64,000 nucleotides of DNA. Source: Novosphingobium sp. MW5 (lineage in GTDB: Bacteria > Pseudomonadota > Alphaproteobacteria > Sphingomonadales > Sphingomonadaceae). The notes under the pieces were generated by a model that was not told the DNA's origin, made no database searches, and saw only the letters and a list, made by a program, of their open reading frames with translations. Positions 27,851-37,399 of the stretch are shown here, in pieces; position 1 is the stretch's first letter, and each line of letters begins with the position of its first letter. Where the stretch lies: NCBI GenBank assembly GCA_025938935.1, contig JAPCWB010000001.1, forward strand, positions 1,302,001 through 1,366,000, given 5' to 3'. The position numbers and the translations under genes were made by a program.

Positions 27851-29197
27851 ATGCTTTCCCCCAACGCAGCGCAGGAACGCGCCTCCGCCCTGATCGACCG
27901 TGCCCGCAAGGCCGGCGCCGATGCCGCCGATGCCGTCTATGTTGGCGACGGATCGGAGAGCGTCTCGGTCCGCCTGGGCAAGCTCGAGGATGTCGAGCGC
28001 AGCGAGAACGAGCACATCGGCCTGCGCGTCTTCGTCGGCAAGGGATCGGCCTCGATCGGATCGAGCGACCTGGCCGATGCCGCGCTCGACGAACTGGCCG
28101 CCCGCGCCGTCGCCATGGCCCGCGCCGCGCCGGATGACCTCTATGCCGGGCTCGCGCCCGAAGACCGGCTTGCCCGCGGACTGCCGCAAGGCCTGGATCT
28201 TGTCGATGCGGCCGAGCCGGGACCTGCCGCCTTGCGCGAAATGGCGCTGGCGGCAGAGGATGCCGCGCGCGCCGTGTCCGGCGTGACCAACAGCGAGGGC
28301 GGCGGGGCCAGCGCTGGCCGCGGAGTCTTCGCCCTTGCCACCAGCCACGGCTTTTCCGGGGCCTTCGAAACGACCAGCCACGGCCTCTCCGCCAGCGTCA
28401 TCGCGGGTGAAGGCGCGGCCATGCAGCGCGACTACGCCTGGCGTTCGGCGCGTCACCTTTCAGACCTGATCTCGCCAGAGGAAATCGGCACCCTGGCCGG
28501 CGAACGCGCCGTCAAGCGGCTGAACCCCGGCCGGCTCACCAGCGGAGCCATGCCGGTGGTTTTCGATCCGCGCGTCAGTGGCACGCTGATCGGCCACCTG
28601 CTTGGTGCCATCGCGGGCAGCGCCATTGCCCGCCGCTCAAGCTTCCTGCTGGGCAAGGAGGACGAGCAGATTTTCGATCCCGCGATCGAGATCCATGACG
28701 ATCCGCTGCGCCCCCGCGCGCTGCGGTCGCGCCCATTCGATGGGGAGGGCCTGCCCACGGCGCCCCGCGCGCTGGTTGCGGGCGGACGGCTTACCGGCTG
28801 GCTGATGGACAGCGCCTCGGCCCGCCAGCTGGGTCAGGAACCCACCGGCCACGCTTCGCGCGGGGCGAGCGGCGCGCCCAATGTTTCGGCGAGCAACGTC
28901 CACATGAGCGCCGGGTCGCTTTCCCCCGCCGAACTGATCGCGGACATCAGGGAAGGCGTGCTCGTCACCGAGCTGATCGGGCAAGGCGTCAACGGCGTGA
29001 CCGGTGATTACAGCCGCGGCGCTTCGGGCTACCTTATCAAGGACGGCGCGATTGCGGGGCCTGTGGCGGAGTTCACTGTCGCCGGGAACCTCCTGTCGAT
29101 GTTTGCCGCGCTTACGCCCGCCAATGACCTTGAACTTTACCGCGCGGTCAATGCGCCGACCTTGCGAGTCGACGGCATGATGGTGGCGGGCGACTGA
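27851..29197 (+). CDS. pmbA: TldD/PmbA-family protease subunit PmbA
   Basis: The partner of TldD in a heterodimer that degrades or matures peptides such as microcins and antitoxins. PmbA itself lacks the HExxxH zinc site, and none is seen here. The 448 residues show the family opening (ERASALIDRARKAGADAADAVY), SASIGSSDL, the core GTLIGHLLGAIAGSAIARRSSFLLG, and the C-terminal VNGVTGDYSRGASGYLIKDG. tldD is not in the window. It stands in a short rightward series with the membrane gene before it. Confidence 0.9.
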   Translation: MLSPNAAQERASALIDRARKAGADAADAVYVGDGSESVSVRLGKLEDVERSENEHIGLRVFVGKGSASIGSSDLADAALDELAARAVAMARAAPDDLYAGLAPEDRLARGLPQGLDLVDAAEPGPAALREMALAAEDAARAVSGVTNSEGGGASAGRGVFALATSHGFSGAFETTSHGLSASVIAGEGAAMQRDYAWRSARHLSDLISPEEIGTLAGERAVKRLNPGRLTSGAMPVVFDPRVSGTLIGHLLGAIAGSAIARRSSFLLGKEDEQIFDPAIEIHDDPLRPRALRSRPFDGEGLPTAPRALVAGGRLTGWLMDSASARQLGQEPTGHASRGASGAPNVSASNVHMSAGSLSPAELIADIREGVLVTELIGQGVNGVTGDYSRGASGYLIKDGAIAGPVAEFTVAGNLLSMFAALTPANDLELYRAVNAPTLRVDGMMVAGD

Positions 29198-29295
29198 GGC
29201 TGGACAGGCTCTAAGCGCCGGGCCGGGTCAGGATAACGACGAAGCCCCGCTGGCCCGATTGAGTTCGCCGTGCTCCGGGCGCAGCTTTGCACCCT

Positions 29296-29760
29296 ATGGA
29301 CTCGCCCGAAGCCCAGCTCGAACTGTTCCTGTCCCGCTACCTGCCCGGTGTTGCCGGGCTGGGGCGGGCTGCCATCAAGCGGATGCGCGCGCGGCTGCCC
29401 GGCTGCGACGCGCTGGTCTATGACAATTACAATGCGCTCGCCGTCGGATTCTCGCCAGACGGGACCACCTCGGCGAACATCGTTTCCATCGCGCTGTTCC
29501 CGCGCTGGGCCGGCTTGTTTTTCATGCGCGGGACCTCGCTCGACGATCCCGATCGGCTGCTGGTGGGCGAGGGCCCGGCGGTGCGCCATGTCGTGCTGAA
29601 AAGCGCCGACGACCTTGACCTGCCGGGGGTGCGCGACCTGCTCGACAGCGCTCTGAACCTGGCGAAAGTGCCGCACGATCCGGCGCGCAAGGGCGCGCTC
29701 AGGATCAAGGCCGTGTCGGAAGTGCTGCGCCCCCGCCGTCCGGCGAAGGCGGCAGCCTAG
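29296..29760 (+). CDS. Conserved hypothetical protein, possibly DUF1801-like
   Basis: A 154-residue soluble protein. The ATG at 29296 is preferred over a TTG 9 bases earlier. It contains LPGCDALVYDNYNALAVGFSPDG and IVSIALFPRWAGLFFMRG, a pattern similar to YdhG/DUF1801-type proteins, but the match is loose. There is no signal peptide or catalytic motif. It ends 6 bases before the convergent ppa gene. Confidence 0.55.
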   Translation: MDSPEAQLELFLSRYLPGVAGLGRAAIKRMRARLPGCDALVYDNYNALAVGFSPDGTTSANIVSIALFPRWAGLFFMRGTSLDDPDRLLVGEGPAVRHVVLKSADDLDLPGVRDLLDSALNLAKVPHDPARKGALRIKAVSEVLRPRRPAKAAA

Positions 29761-29766
29761 GCCTGC

Positions 29767-30303
29767 TCAGTCCTTCGCCGCGTCGTGCCGCTCGATCGCT
29801 TCGAGCACGAGGCGTCGCGCTTCGGCGGCATCGCCCCACTTGCCCACGCGCACCCACTTTTCGGCCTCGAGGTCCTTGTAGTGGGTGAAGAAGTGCTCGA
29901 TCTGCTGGAGCACGATCGAGGGCAGGTCCTTCTGTTCGCCGACGTCCGAATAGTACGGGAAGGTCGAATCGACCGGCACGCAGATCAGCTTTTCATCGCC
30001 GCCATGCTCGTCTTCGAGGTGGAGCACGCCGATCGGGCGGGCGCGCACGACGCAGCCCGGAACGAAGGGCGAGCGCGCTACGACCAGCGCGTCGATCGGG
30101 TCGCCATCGTCCGACAGGGTGTGCGGCACGAAGCCGTAGTTCGCCGGATAGCGCATCGGCGTGTGAAGGATGCGGTCAACGAAGAGCGCGCCTGACTTCT
30201 TGTCGAATTCGTACTTCACCGGTTCGCCGCCGACCGGCACTTCGATGATGACGTTGAGGCTTTCGGGCGGATTATCGCCAACGGGGATGAGGTCGATGTT
30301 CAT
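29767..30303 (-). CDS. ppa: Inorganic pyrophosphatase, family I
   Basis: Hydrolyses pyrophosphate released by polymerases and synthetases. 178 residues from ATG 30303 (MNIDLIPVGDNPPESLN). The active-site signature DGDPIDALV and the earlier EVPVGGEPVKYEFDKKSG and YGFVPHT are typical of soluble hexameric PPases. It is a single cytoplasmic gene expected to be essential. The frame continues upstream of the chosen start but that part lacks family similarity. Confidence 0.95.
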   Translation of the reverse strand: MNIDLIPVGDNPPESLNVIIEVPVGGEPVKYEFDKKSGALFVDRILHTPMRYPANYGFVPHTLSDDGDPIDALVVARSPFVPGCVVRARPIGVLHLEDEHGGDEKLICVPVDSTFPYYSDVGEQKDLPSIVLQQIEHFFTHYKDLEAEKWVRVGKWGDAAEARRLVLEAIERHDAAKD

Positions 30304-30381
30304 GGCCCGCGCCTCTAGGGCGAAGCTTGCTGCACCGCAACACAGACTTTCGTCCGAAGTGCTCAAATTCAGCCGAAGCGA

Positions 30382-31026
30382 TCAGCCCAGCGCGTTGATC
30401 ACGAAGGCGATGAGTCCGATGTTGAAGACGAAAGCGGCAAGACAGTGCACCAGCATGATCCGCCGCACCCCGGCGCGCGCGCGGCCACGTCCGAGGTCTG
30501 GAAAGTCATGCCCAAGGTAAAGGCGAAATAGGCGAAGTCGCCATAGTCGGGCGTCTTGGTGCCGGGAAAATCGATGCCGGCGGCGTCCTTCCCGGTATCC
30601 TTGTCCGACAGGTAATAGGCATGGGCATAGTGCAGCGCGTAAACCGAATTGGCGAAGAGCCAGGTCAGCGCCAGCGTGCCGACCAGCTTGATCATAGCCC
30701 AGGACTCGCCGTTCTTGGCCGGGGCCAGTTCGCCGGTGATCGCGGCCATGACAACCAGTGGCGATCAGCGTGGCGAGGACAAGGATCATCACGCGGTTGG
30801 CGTCATTGTCTTCGGCATGGCGGCGCATCACCGTTGCCGAACTCGCACGCAGCAGCGGGATCAGCGAAAGCAGGAAAAGCAGCGCGGCCAAGTCGAAGCC
30901 CATGGCGGCGCTGTCCTGCCACCGGGGGGCGCCGGCCAGCATGTGCCAGCCAAACGCGCCCAGCGGCAGCAGTACAAGGAAGGCGAGGAAACGCGGCGGG
31001 GCAATCCGGTTGCCGAGAGTCTTCAT
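30382..31026 (-). CDS. DUF1345 membrane protein, frame broken at two sites
   Basis: A predicted inner-membrane protein with about five helices, 214 residues after repair. It starts MKTLGNRIAPPRFLAFLVLL. The frame changes at 30759, where removing one T joins VMILVLATLIA to LVVMAAITGELAPAK, and returns within a GC run at 30473-30483, joining GMTFQTSDV to AGVRRIMLVHCLAAFVFN. The central YGDFAYFAFTLGMTFQTSDV is the DUF1345 hallmark. The net length fits one extra base plus one GC-repeat slip. Function unknown. It follows the M61 peptidase gene in the same direction. Confidence 0.75.
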   Translation of the reverse strand: MKTLGNRIAPPRFLAFLVLLPLGAFGWHMLAGAPRWQDSAAMGFDLAALLFLLSLIPLLRASSATVMRRHAEDNDANRVMILVLATLIATGCHGRDHRRTGPGQERRVLGYDQAGRHAGADLALRQFGLRAALCPCLLPVGQGYREGRRRHRFSRHQDARLWRLRLFRLYLGHDFPDLGRGRARAGVRRIMLVHCLAAFVFNIGLIAFVINALG

Positions 31027-31046
31027 CGCCTTGCCCCTTCCGTTTG

Positions 31047-33029
31047 TCACTTGCGCTTGCGAGCCTCCGCCTTTGGCATGGGTCGCAGCGGCGTGAACAG
31101 CGCGTCGAGCCCTGCGGTTGGCGAAACCCGCTCCAGCCATGGCCAGCGCAGTCCGCCCTTCCAGTCAACCGCAATCGTCTGGAACCGGCTGCCGCGCTGG
31201 ACGAGGAGGCCCAGCGGCCCGCCGTCCTTCGCCGCCGTGATCGCCTTCTTCAGCCCATCGGCGTCATAGGCATCGCCGTTCACCGCCACGATCTTCGCGC
31301 CGCTGACAATGCCGGCGTTGAAGGCCGGGCTGTCCCACCGGGTGGAGGTGACCTTGCCGTCCTTGTCGATCGTGATGCCCAGCGAGTGGTTGAGATTGAG
31401 GTTCTTGCCCTCGGTCATCAGCCCCTTGTCATAGGGGTTGGGCTCGTCCTTCCAGACCAGCTTGTAGCCGCCCTTTTCGATGCCGCCCACCGGCGCGGGC
31501 TGGCCCGGCTGGTTGATGCGGGTGTCGAGGAAAGTCTTCCAGTCATAGGGATAGACGGCGTTCAGCCGGGTGATGATCTCGTCCACCTCGAAAGGCAGCT
31601 GCCCCCAGTCGCCATCGCGCATGCCGAAAAAGCTTCGGGCAAAATCGTCGATGGACTTCTTCCCGCCCGTGCCGGCGCGGATGATCTGGTCCGCTTCAAG
31701 CCAGACGAGCGCGCCTTCGCGGTAATAGTCCTCGCTGCGCGCCAGGCTGGTGAAGGGCTTGGGCTTGCGCGCGGCGAAGACCGGGTCGATGCCGGTGTCC
31801 TCGATCGAACGCCATTCGCGGCCGGGATGTTCGGAAAAGCTGCCAGCCCAGTTGGCCAGCATGCCCAGCACCATGGCCTTGCCCTGAAGTCCTGAGCGCG
31901 CGGCAAGCACGGTGCCCCAGAACTGGTCCTGCCCTTCATAGGCCCAGAGCAGGTCGCCCTGCATCGGCTGGCGATAATCCGGCGTCCACAGCCGCGCCGG
32001 GCGGCGGAACTTGCCGGACCACGAATGCGAATACTCGTGCGGCAGAAGGTTGCGGTCGTGCTCGTTCTTGTCCCACTCGGTAAAGGCATTGGGCTCGAGC
32101 TGGTTCTCGGACGAGCGATGATGTTCCAGGCCGATCCCGCCCATGCGGTCGGTCAGCGCCAGCAGCATCTCGTAATGGTCGAAGTGGTTGGCGCCGAATG
32201 CCAGCCGCGCCTCTGTCACCAGATCGCGGTGCATGGCAATCTGCGCCGGTGTCGCGGCAAGCTGGTCGGGCTTGTCGGCCACGACGTGGAGCGTGACCTT
32301 CTGGCCGAGGTCATAGGACTTGTAGTGCTTGCCCGCGAAAATCGGCGAATCGACCAGCGTTTCGTAGTCGGTCTCCGCCCAGGTCACGCGGTTGCCGCTG
32401 GCGCTCTTGCCGTCGAGCGCGGTGGCGACCGACCAGCCCTGCGGGAAGGTCACCGTGGGCTTCACCTTGATCTGGCGGACGTAATGGCCAGCGGGATAAA
32501 GGCTCATCTTCTCCCACTGCAGGTTGAGCATTTCCTGCGTCATGGTGATCCGGCCCTCGCTGGTCTGCAGCGGGCTGGTGTGGATGAACTTCGCGGTCAC
32601 CGCGCTGGTCCCGGCGGGTACATCGACGTGGAAGGCATAGACCTCCACCGGATCGCGCTTCCATTTCAGCGCCGTGTTTCCGGCGAAGAAACGCACGTCG
32701 ACCAGCTCGGCCAGCGGCCCGCGCGATCCGTGCGTGCCGGGCAGCCACTGCGGGAACAGCAGGGTTAGCCGCGTAGTGCCGGGGGCGACGGGGATGGTCT
32801 GCGTCACCCGGTAAGCGCCGCGCACGGTGTCGCTCGCGTCGATGTCGAGCAGCATAGTGCCGCCGGGATAGGGCACGTCGCGCGCATCTGGCACGGTTTC
32901 GGGAATCGGCACGGCGATTGGTGCCGACTTCTGGACCGGCGCCTGAAGGTTCTGGGCGGCGAGGGGAGCAGAAAGGACGGTTGAAAGCAGGAGCACTGCG
33001 AGCGGGGCGACCGCGAACTTTGGTTTCAT
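31047..33029 (-). CDS. M61-family exported aminopeptidase with PDZ domain
   Basis: A periplasmic or secreted metallopeptidase of the glycyl-aminopeptidase family (M61), 660 residues from ATG 33029, which opens with a signal peptide ([20 protein letters not shown] then APLAAQ). The zinc site is [16 protein letters not shown] (HExxH), with [15 protein letters not shown] before it. A C-terminal PDZ-like domain begins near residue 530 ([20 protein letters not shown]). M61 enzymes cleave N-terminal Gly or Ala. The gene is divergent from hisS with 63 bases between. The natural substrate is unknown. Confidence 0.88.
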   Translation of the reverse strand: MKPKFAVAPLAVLLLSTVLSAPLAAQNLQAPVQKSAPIAVPIPETVPDARDVPYPGGTMLLDIDASDTVRGAYRVTQTIPVAPGTTRLTLLFPQWLPGTHGSRGPLAELVDVRFFAGNTALKWKRDPVEVYAFHVDVPAGTSAVTAKFIHTSPLQTSEGRITMTQEMLNLQWEKMSLYPAGHYVRQIKVKPTVTFPQGWSVATALDGKSASGNRVTWAETDYETLVDSPIFAGKHYKSYDLGQKVTLHVVADKPDQLAATPAQIAMHRDLVTEARLAFGANHFDHYEMLLALTDRMGGIGLEHHRSSENQLEPNAFTEWDKNEHDRNLLPHEYSHSWSGKFRRPARLWTPDYRQPMQGDLLWAYEGQDQFWGTVLAARSGLQGKAMVLGMLANWAGSFSEHPGREWRSIEDTGIDPVFAARKPKPFTSLARSEDYYREGALVWLEADQIIRAGTGGKKSIDDFARSFFGMRDGDWGQLPFEVDEIITRLNAVYPYDWKTFLDTRINQPGQPAPVGGIEKGGYKLVWKDEPNPYDKGLMTEGKNLNLNHSLGITIDKDGKVTSTRWDSPAFNAGIVSGAKIVAVNGDAYDADGLKKAITAAKDGGPLGLLVQRGSRFQTIAVDWKGGLRWPWLERVSPTAGLDALFTPLRPMPKAEARKRK

Positions 33030-33092
33030 GCGGAACTTCCTGCCGCGCGGCACCGCTTTCATGCAAGCACAAAAAAGTATAAGCGCGCGCCC

Positions 33093-34339
33093 ATGAGCAT
33101 CCAGACCCCGCAAGCCATTCGCGGCACCCAGGACATTTTTGGCGCCGAGGCCGAGGCTTTCGCCCATGTCGTCGAGACCTTTGAGCGCGTGCGCAAGCTG
33201 TACCGCTTCCGCCGGGTGGAAATGCCCGTCTTCGAAAAGACCGAGGTCTTTTCGCGCAGCATCGGCGAGACGACCGACGTCGTGTCGAAGGAAATGTACT
33301 CCTTCGAGGATCGCGGGGAGATTCGCTCACCCTGCGGCCCGAATTCACCGCCGGCATTGCCCGCGCCTTCCTCACCAACGGCTGGCAGCAGCACGCGCCG
33401 CTGAAGGTCGCCACGCATGGGCCGCTGTTCCGCTATGAGCGCCCGCAGAAGGGCCGCTACCGCCAGTTCCACCAGATCGACGCCGAGATCATCGGCGCGG
33501 CCGAACCGCAGGCGGATGTCGAACTGCTGGTCATGGCCGACCAGCTGCTCAAGGAACTGGGCATTGCCGACGGCGTGACGCTGATGCTCAACACGCTGGG
33601 CGACGGCGAAAGCCGCGAGGCATGGCGGGCTGCGCTGGTCGAACACTTCCGCGCCGTGAAGGGCGAGCTTTCGGAGGATTCGCAGGAACGGCTCGAAAAG
33701 AACCCGCTGCGCATCCTCGACAGCAAGGACCCGCGCGACAGGGCCTTCGTTGGCGATGCGCCCAAGATCGACGATTTCCTCTCCGCCGAGGCGCAGGACT
33801 TCTTCGGCAAGGTCACCGGCGGGCTGGACGCCGCAGGCGTCGAATGGACGCGCGCGCCCAGCCTCGTTCGCGGGCTCGATTACTATCGTCACACGGCGTT
33901 TGAGTTCGTGACGGACCGGCTCGGCGCGCAGGGCACCGTGCTCGGCGGCGGGCGTTATGACGGGCTGATGGAAAGCCTCGGCGGGCCGCTCACGCCTGCG
34001 GTTGGCTGGGCTGCGGGGATCGAGCGGCTGGCGATGCTGGTGGCCGATGCTGGCAGCGCGCCGGCACCCGACTTCGAAGTGGTGATCGCCGTCGAATCCG
34101 ACGAACTGGTCGAGCACGCGATGGGGCGCCTCGCCGCGCTGCGCCGCGCCGGGATCAGCGCCGATATCGTGGCCACCGGATCGCCGCGAAAGCGGTTCGA
34201 CAAGGCAGGGAAGATGGGGGCAAAGCGTGTCGCCTCGCTCTCGCTGCGCGATGGCCAGACCGTCGTGAACCTGCGCGGTGAAGGGTTCGATGAGGCGCAC
34301 AATGCCGCGATCCATGCCATTCTGGTGGATGCGGGCTAA
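33093..34339 (+). CDS. hisS: Histidyl-tRNA synthetase, frame broken at 33315
   Basis: Charges tRNA(His); normally essential. The first 75 codons ([17 protein letters not shown] to YSFEDRG) include class II motif 1. The family motif expected next is [14 protein letters not shown]; it is restored by adding one G to the run at 33315-33318 (GGGG to GGGGG), which joins to [14 protein letters not shown], motif 2 ([19 protein letters not shown]), the HisA motif [15 protein letters not shown] and the anticodon domain. The repaired length is about 415 residues. A homopolymer-length error is the likely cause. prfA follows 8 bases downstream. Confidence 0.95.
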
Positions 34340-34347
34340 TCGGCGCG

Positions 34348-35412
34348 ATGTCCGTCTCAGACACCCGACTTGCCCAGATCGCTTCCCGCTTCTCCGAACT
34401 GGAGGCGAGGCTGGCGTCTGGCACGCTTGAGGGCAAGGATTTCATCGCCGCCAGCCGCGACTATGCCGAGCTGGAACCAGTCGCCAGAGCCGCCGAGGCG
34501 GTGCGCTCGATGCGCGGGGAGCTCGCCAGCCTCGCCGAACTCGATGACCCCGAAATGCGCGAGCTGGCCGAGGAAGAGCTCGAACGGCTGAAGGCCGAAC
34601 TGCCCGAGGCCGAGCACCAGCTCGCCATTGCCATGCTGCCGCGCGACAGTGCCGACAGCCGCCCCGCCATGCTCGAAATCCGTGGCGGCACGGGCGGGGA
34701 CGAGGCCGCGCTCTTCGCCGCCGACCTGTTCCGCATGTACGAACGTTATGCTGCCGAACAGGGCTGGCGGGTCGAGGTCGTCTCGGCCAACGTCAGCGAT
34801 ATCGGCGGCTACAAGGAAGTCGTCGCCAATATCACCGGCAACGGCGTCTTCGCCAAATTGAAGTTCGAGAGCGGCGTCCACCGCGTGCAGCGCGTGCCGG
34901 TGACCGAAAGCGGCGGGCGCATCCACACCTCTGCCGCCACGGTCGCCGTCCTGCCTGAACCGGACGAGGTCGACGTTTCGATCGAGGACAAGGACCTCAA
35001 GATCGACGTTTACCGGGCAAGCGGCGCGGGCGGTCAGCACGTCAACACCACCGATTCCGCCGTCCGCATCACGCACTTGCCCACCGGCGTGGTCGTTACC
35101 TGCCGTGACGGGCGCAGCCAGCACAAGAACAAGGAAAAGGCGATGCAGGTCCTGCGCGCCCGCCTGTTCGAAGCCCAGCGCGATGCCGCGCAGGGTGAGG
35201 AGGCCGAGGCGCGCAAGGCCATGGTCGGATCGGGCGACCGCTCCGAACGCATCCGCACCTACAATTTCCCGCAAGGCCGCGTCACCGATCACCGCATCAA
35301 CCTCACACTGCACCGCTTGCCTGAGATCCTCGAAGGGCCGGGGCTGGGCGAACTGATCGACGCGCTGATCGCCGAGGATCAGGCCGCGCGCCTGGCAGCC
35401 ATGGGCGAGTGA
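34348..35412 (+). CDS. prfA: Peptide chain release factor 1
   Basis: Recognises UAA and UAG and triggers peptide release. 354 residues, intact. Seen: the GGQ motif in [18 protein letters not shown] near residue 227, the stop-codon PxT-type region in domain 2, and the C-terminal [14 protein letters not shown]. It lies between hisS and prmC in a rightward operon; prmC, whose product methylates the GGQ glutamine of this protein, starts one base after its stop. Confidence 0.96.
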   Translation: MSVSDTRLAQIASRFSELEARLASGTLEGKDFIAASRDYAELEPVARAAEAVRSMRGELASLAELDDPEMRELAEEELERLKAELPEAEHQLAIAMLPRDSADSRPAMLEIRGGTGGDEAALFAADLFRMYERYAAEQGWRVEVVSANVSDIGGYKEVVANITGNGVFAKLKFESGVHRVQRVPVTESGGRIHTSAATVAVLPEPDEVDVSIEDKDLKIDVYRASGAGGQHVNTTDSAVRITHLPTGVVVTCRDGRSQHKNKEKAMQVLRARLFEAQRDAAQGEEAEARKAMVGSGDRSERIRTYNFPQGRVTDHRINLTLHRLPEILEGPGLGELIDALIAEDQAARLAAMGE

Positions 35413-35413
35413 C

Positions 35414-36276
35414 ATGAGCGTCGGCCTTGCGATCCGCGAGGCGGCCGAGGCGTTGGAGGGCAAGTCCGACACTGCCCGGCTCGATGCCGAACTGCTGATG
35501 GCGCACTTGCTGGGCGTCACCCGCTCGGACCTCCTGATCCGCCATATGCGCGAAGAGGTGGTGGAGGGCTATGCCCACCTCATCATGCGCCGGATGCGTG
35601 GGGAGCCGGTGGCTTATATCACCGGCACCCAGGACTTTTACGGTCACACCCTGCGCGTCACGCCCGACGTCTTGATCCCGCGCGGCGACAGCGAAGTGCT
35701 GGTCGAGGCAGCGGCGAAGGCGCGGCCCTGAGCGCTGCGCGTGCTCGATTGCGGCACCGGCTCGGGCGCGCTGCTGCTGGCCGTTCTTGCTGAACTGCCA
35801 GAGGCGGAGGGCGTGGGCATCGATAGCTCTCCCGGCGCGCTCGCAGTGGCTATCGACAATGCCGGGGCGCTCGGGCTGGCGACAAGGGCGGCGATGAAGC
35901 TGGCGGACTGGCACCAGCCGGGCTGGGCGGATGATCTTGGGAAGTTCGACCTGATCCTCGCCAACCCGCCTTATGTCGAGGAGACGGCGGAGCTCGACTC
36001 TTCGGTGCGGGACCATGAACCCGCCAGCGCCTTGTTCTCCGGCCCCGAGGGGCTCGACGATTACCGCGTGCTGGTACCGCAATTACCCGCGCTGCTCTCC
36101 CCGGCGGCGCGGCTTTCGTGGAGATCGGCCATCAACAGGCGGAGGCGGTTTCCGCCCTTGCGGCAGCTGCCGGAATGGCGGCCAAGCTGCACCGCGATCT
36201 TGCCGGGCGGCCGCGCGTGCTGGAAATGGTGCATTGCGACACGATTTCGCTTGGCAATCGGGGGGCGGGGGCCTAA
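35414..36276 (+). CDS. prmC: Release-factor glutamine methyltransferase PrmC, two lesions
   Basis: Methylates the Gln of the GGQ motif in release factors, using SAM. The N-terminal part (MSVGLAIREAAEALEGK to LIPRGDSEVLVEAAAKARP) ends at an in-frame TGA at 35729-35731; the same frame continues with the SAM motif VLDCGTGSGALLLAVLAELP and the catalytic NPPYVEE. A further one-base loss near 36102 (CCGGC for CCGGGC) shifts the end; restoring a G gives GGAAFVEIGHQQAEAV and a normal tail to TAA at 36274-36276, about 287 residues. Both lesions look like sequence error, but recent decay is possible. Confidence 0.88.
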
Positions 36277-36477
36277 ACCGCTTTCAGGCCAACGGTCAGA
36301 TGGAAACAGGTTTTCCGTCCCGCAGGCTCAAACTCCAGCATTTGCAAAGGCTTGGCAATAAGGCCTCGCATAGGGCAGATGTCGGGACACCACGCCTGTC
36401 GGAGGGGCACGTGGTGCAATCAAAGACGATTCCCTGCCGGGCAAGACGCGGCGCGGAACGGTGAAGGAAACTCACCC
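36277..36477 (+). other. Leader region of the DUF4167 gene, with hairpin
   Basis: A 201-base region between prmC and the DUF4167 gene. It holds an inverted repeat, CACCACG (36388-36394) and CGTGGTG (36410-36416), with a 15-base loop. Its 3' end carries AAGGAAA before the TTG start of the next gene. No promoter is evident by eye. Confidence 0.35.
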
Positions 36478-37320
36478 TTGAACAATAATCGTGGGAACAA
36501 CAACAACCGCAGGCGCGGCCGCGGCAATCGGCAGGGCAACGGCGGTGGCAACGGCCAGCAGCTCAACCGGATTGACAGCCGGGCGCGCGGCAATGCGCCG
36601 CAGATGCTGGAAAAGTATCGCAAGCTGGCCTCGGATGCCCACCTCAACGGCGACCGGGTCCAGGCGGAATACTACCTGCAGTTCGCTGACCACTATTTCC
36701 GCGTGATCGCCGACCAGCGCGTCCGCCAGGAAGAACAGCGCGCCCCGCGCAGCGATCGCTGGCAGGAAGGCGAGGAAGGCGGCGGGGAGGATTCGGGCGA
36801 ATTCACGCAGGCCAGCGATTTCCCCAATTTCGACCAGCCATCACAGGGGCGCCGTGAAGAGCGCGCTCCGCGTGAAGAACGGGCTCCGCGTGAAGAGCGC
36901 GCGCCTCGTGAGGAACGCGCCCCGCGTGAAGATCGCGGATACCGCGAAGATCGTGCCCCCCGCGGCAACCGTGAGGAAGCCCCGGAAGCGCCTGTGACCA
37001 GCGACGAGACCGCTGAAGGCGCAGGCGAGGGTGAGGCATCGATCTTCGAACCCGCCGAGAATCCCTTCGTCCGCGAAAACCGCGCCAGCCGGGGCCTGCG
37101 CCCCCGCCGCGACGATGGCCGCCGCGAAGAGCGCCGTCCGCGCCGTGACCGCGATGAGGATGATGCTCCCGCTGGTCTCGACGCCTCGATCCTGCCGCCG
37201 GCGATCAATTCCGCGCGTGAGGAAGCGGCAGGGGAAGCTCCCGCTGCCGAGGAAGCACCTGCTCCCCGCAAGCGCGCGCCGCGCAAGCCCAAGGCCGCCG
37301 CGGAAGAAGCTGCCGAATAA
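36478..37320 (+). CDS. DUF4167-domain protein with charged tandem repeats
   Basis: A 280-residue basic-acidic, mostly disordered protein. TTG at 36478 is the start, preceded by AAGGAAA; an upstream start lacks support. The N-terminus is Asn/Arg/Gly-rich (NNNRGNNNNRRRGRGNRQGN), then the conserved DUF4167 core (QMLEKYRKLASDAHLNGDRV, then YYLQFADHYFRVIA). The middle is an 18-bp tandem repeat encoding REERAP five times. The rest is Glu/Arg/Pro-rich. The RGG-like start suggests nucleic-acid binding, which is inference; family function is not known. Confidence 0.85.
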   Translation: MNNNRGNNNNRRRGRGNRQGNGGGNGQQLNRIDSRARGNAPQMLEKYRKLASDAHLNGDRVQAEYYLQFADHYFRVIADQRVRQEEQRAPRSDRWQEGEEGGGEDSGEFTQASDFPNFDQPSQGRREERAPREERAPREERAPREERAPREDRGYREDRAPRGNREEAPEAPVTSDETAEGAGEGEASIFEPAENPFVRENRASRGLRPRRDDGRREERRPRRDRDEDDAPAGLDASILPPAINSAREEAAGEAPAAEEAPAPRKRAPRKPKAAAEEAAE

Positions 37321-37399
37321 TGAGGTGACTGGCGGCTCCTGCGCATAGCGGAGCCGCCCACCTTGCCAGTGCAAGCCAAGCCCGCCACATAAGCCGGCG

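Noticed and set aside
35729..35731. TGA in prmC considered as selenocysteine
   Set aside because: PrmC is not a selenoprotein family, no SECIS-like hairpin follows directly, and the nearby glutathione peroxidase uses Cys.
36850..36945. Tandem repeat considered as a CRISPR array
   Set aside because: Units are 18 bases, contiguous, in frame and code REERAP; no spacers are present.
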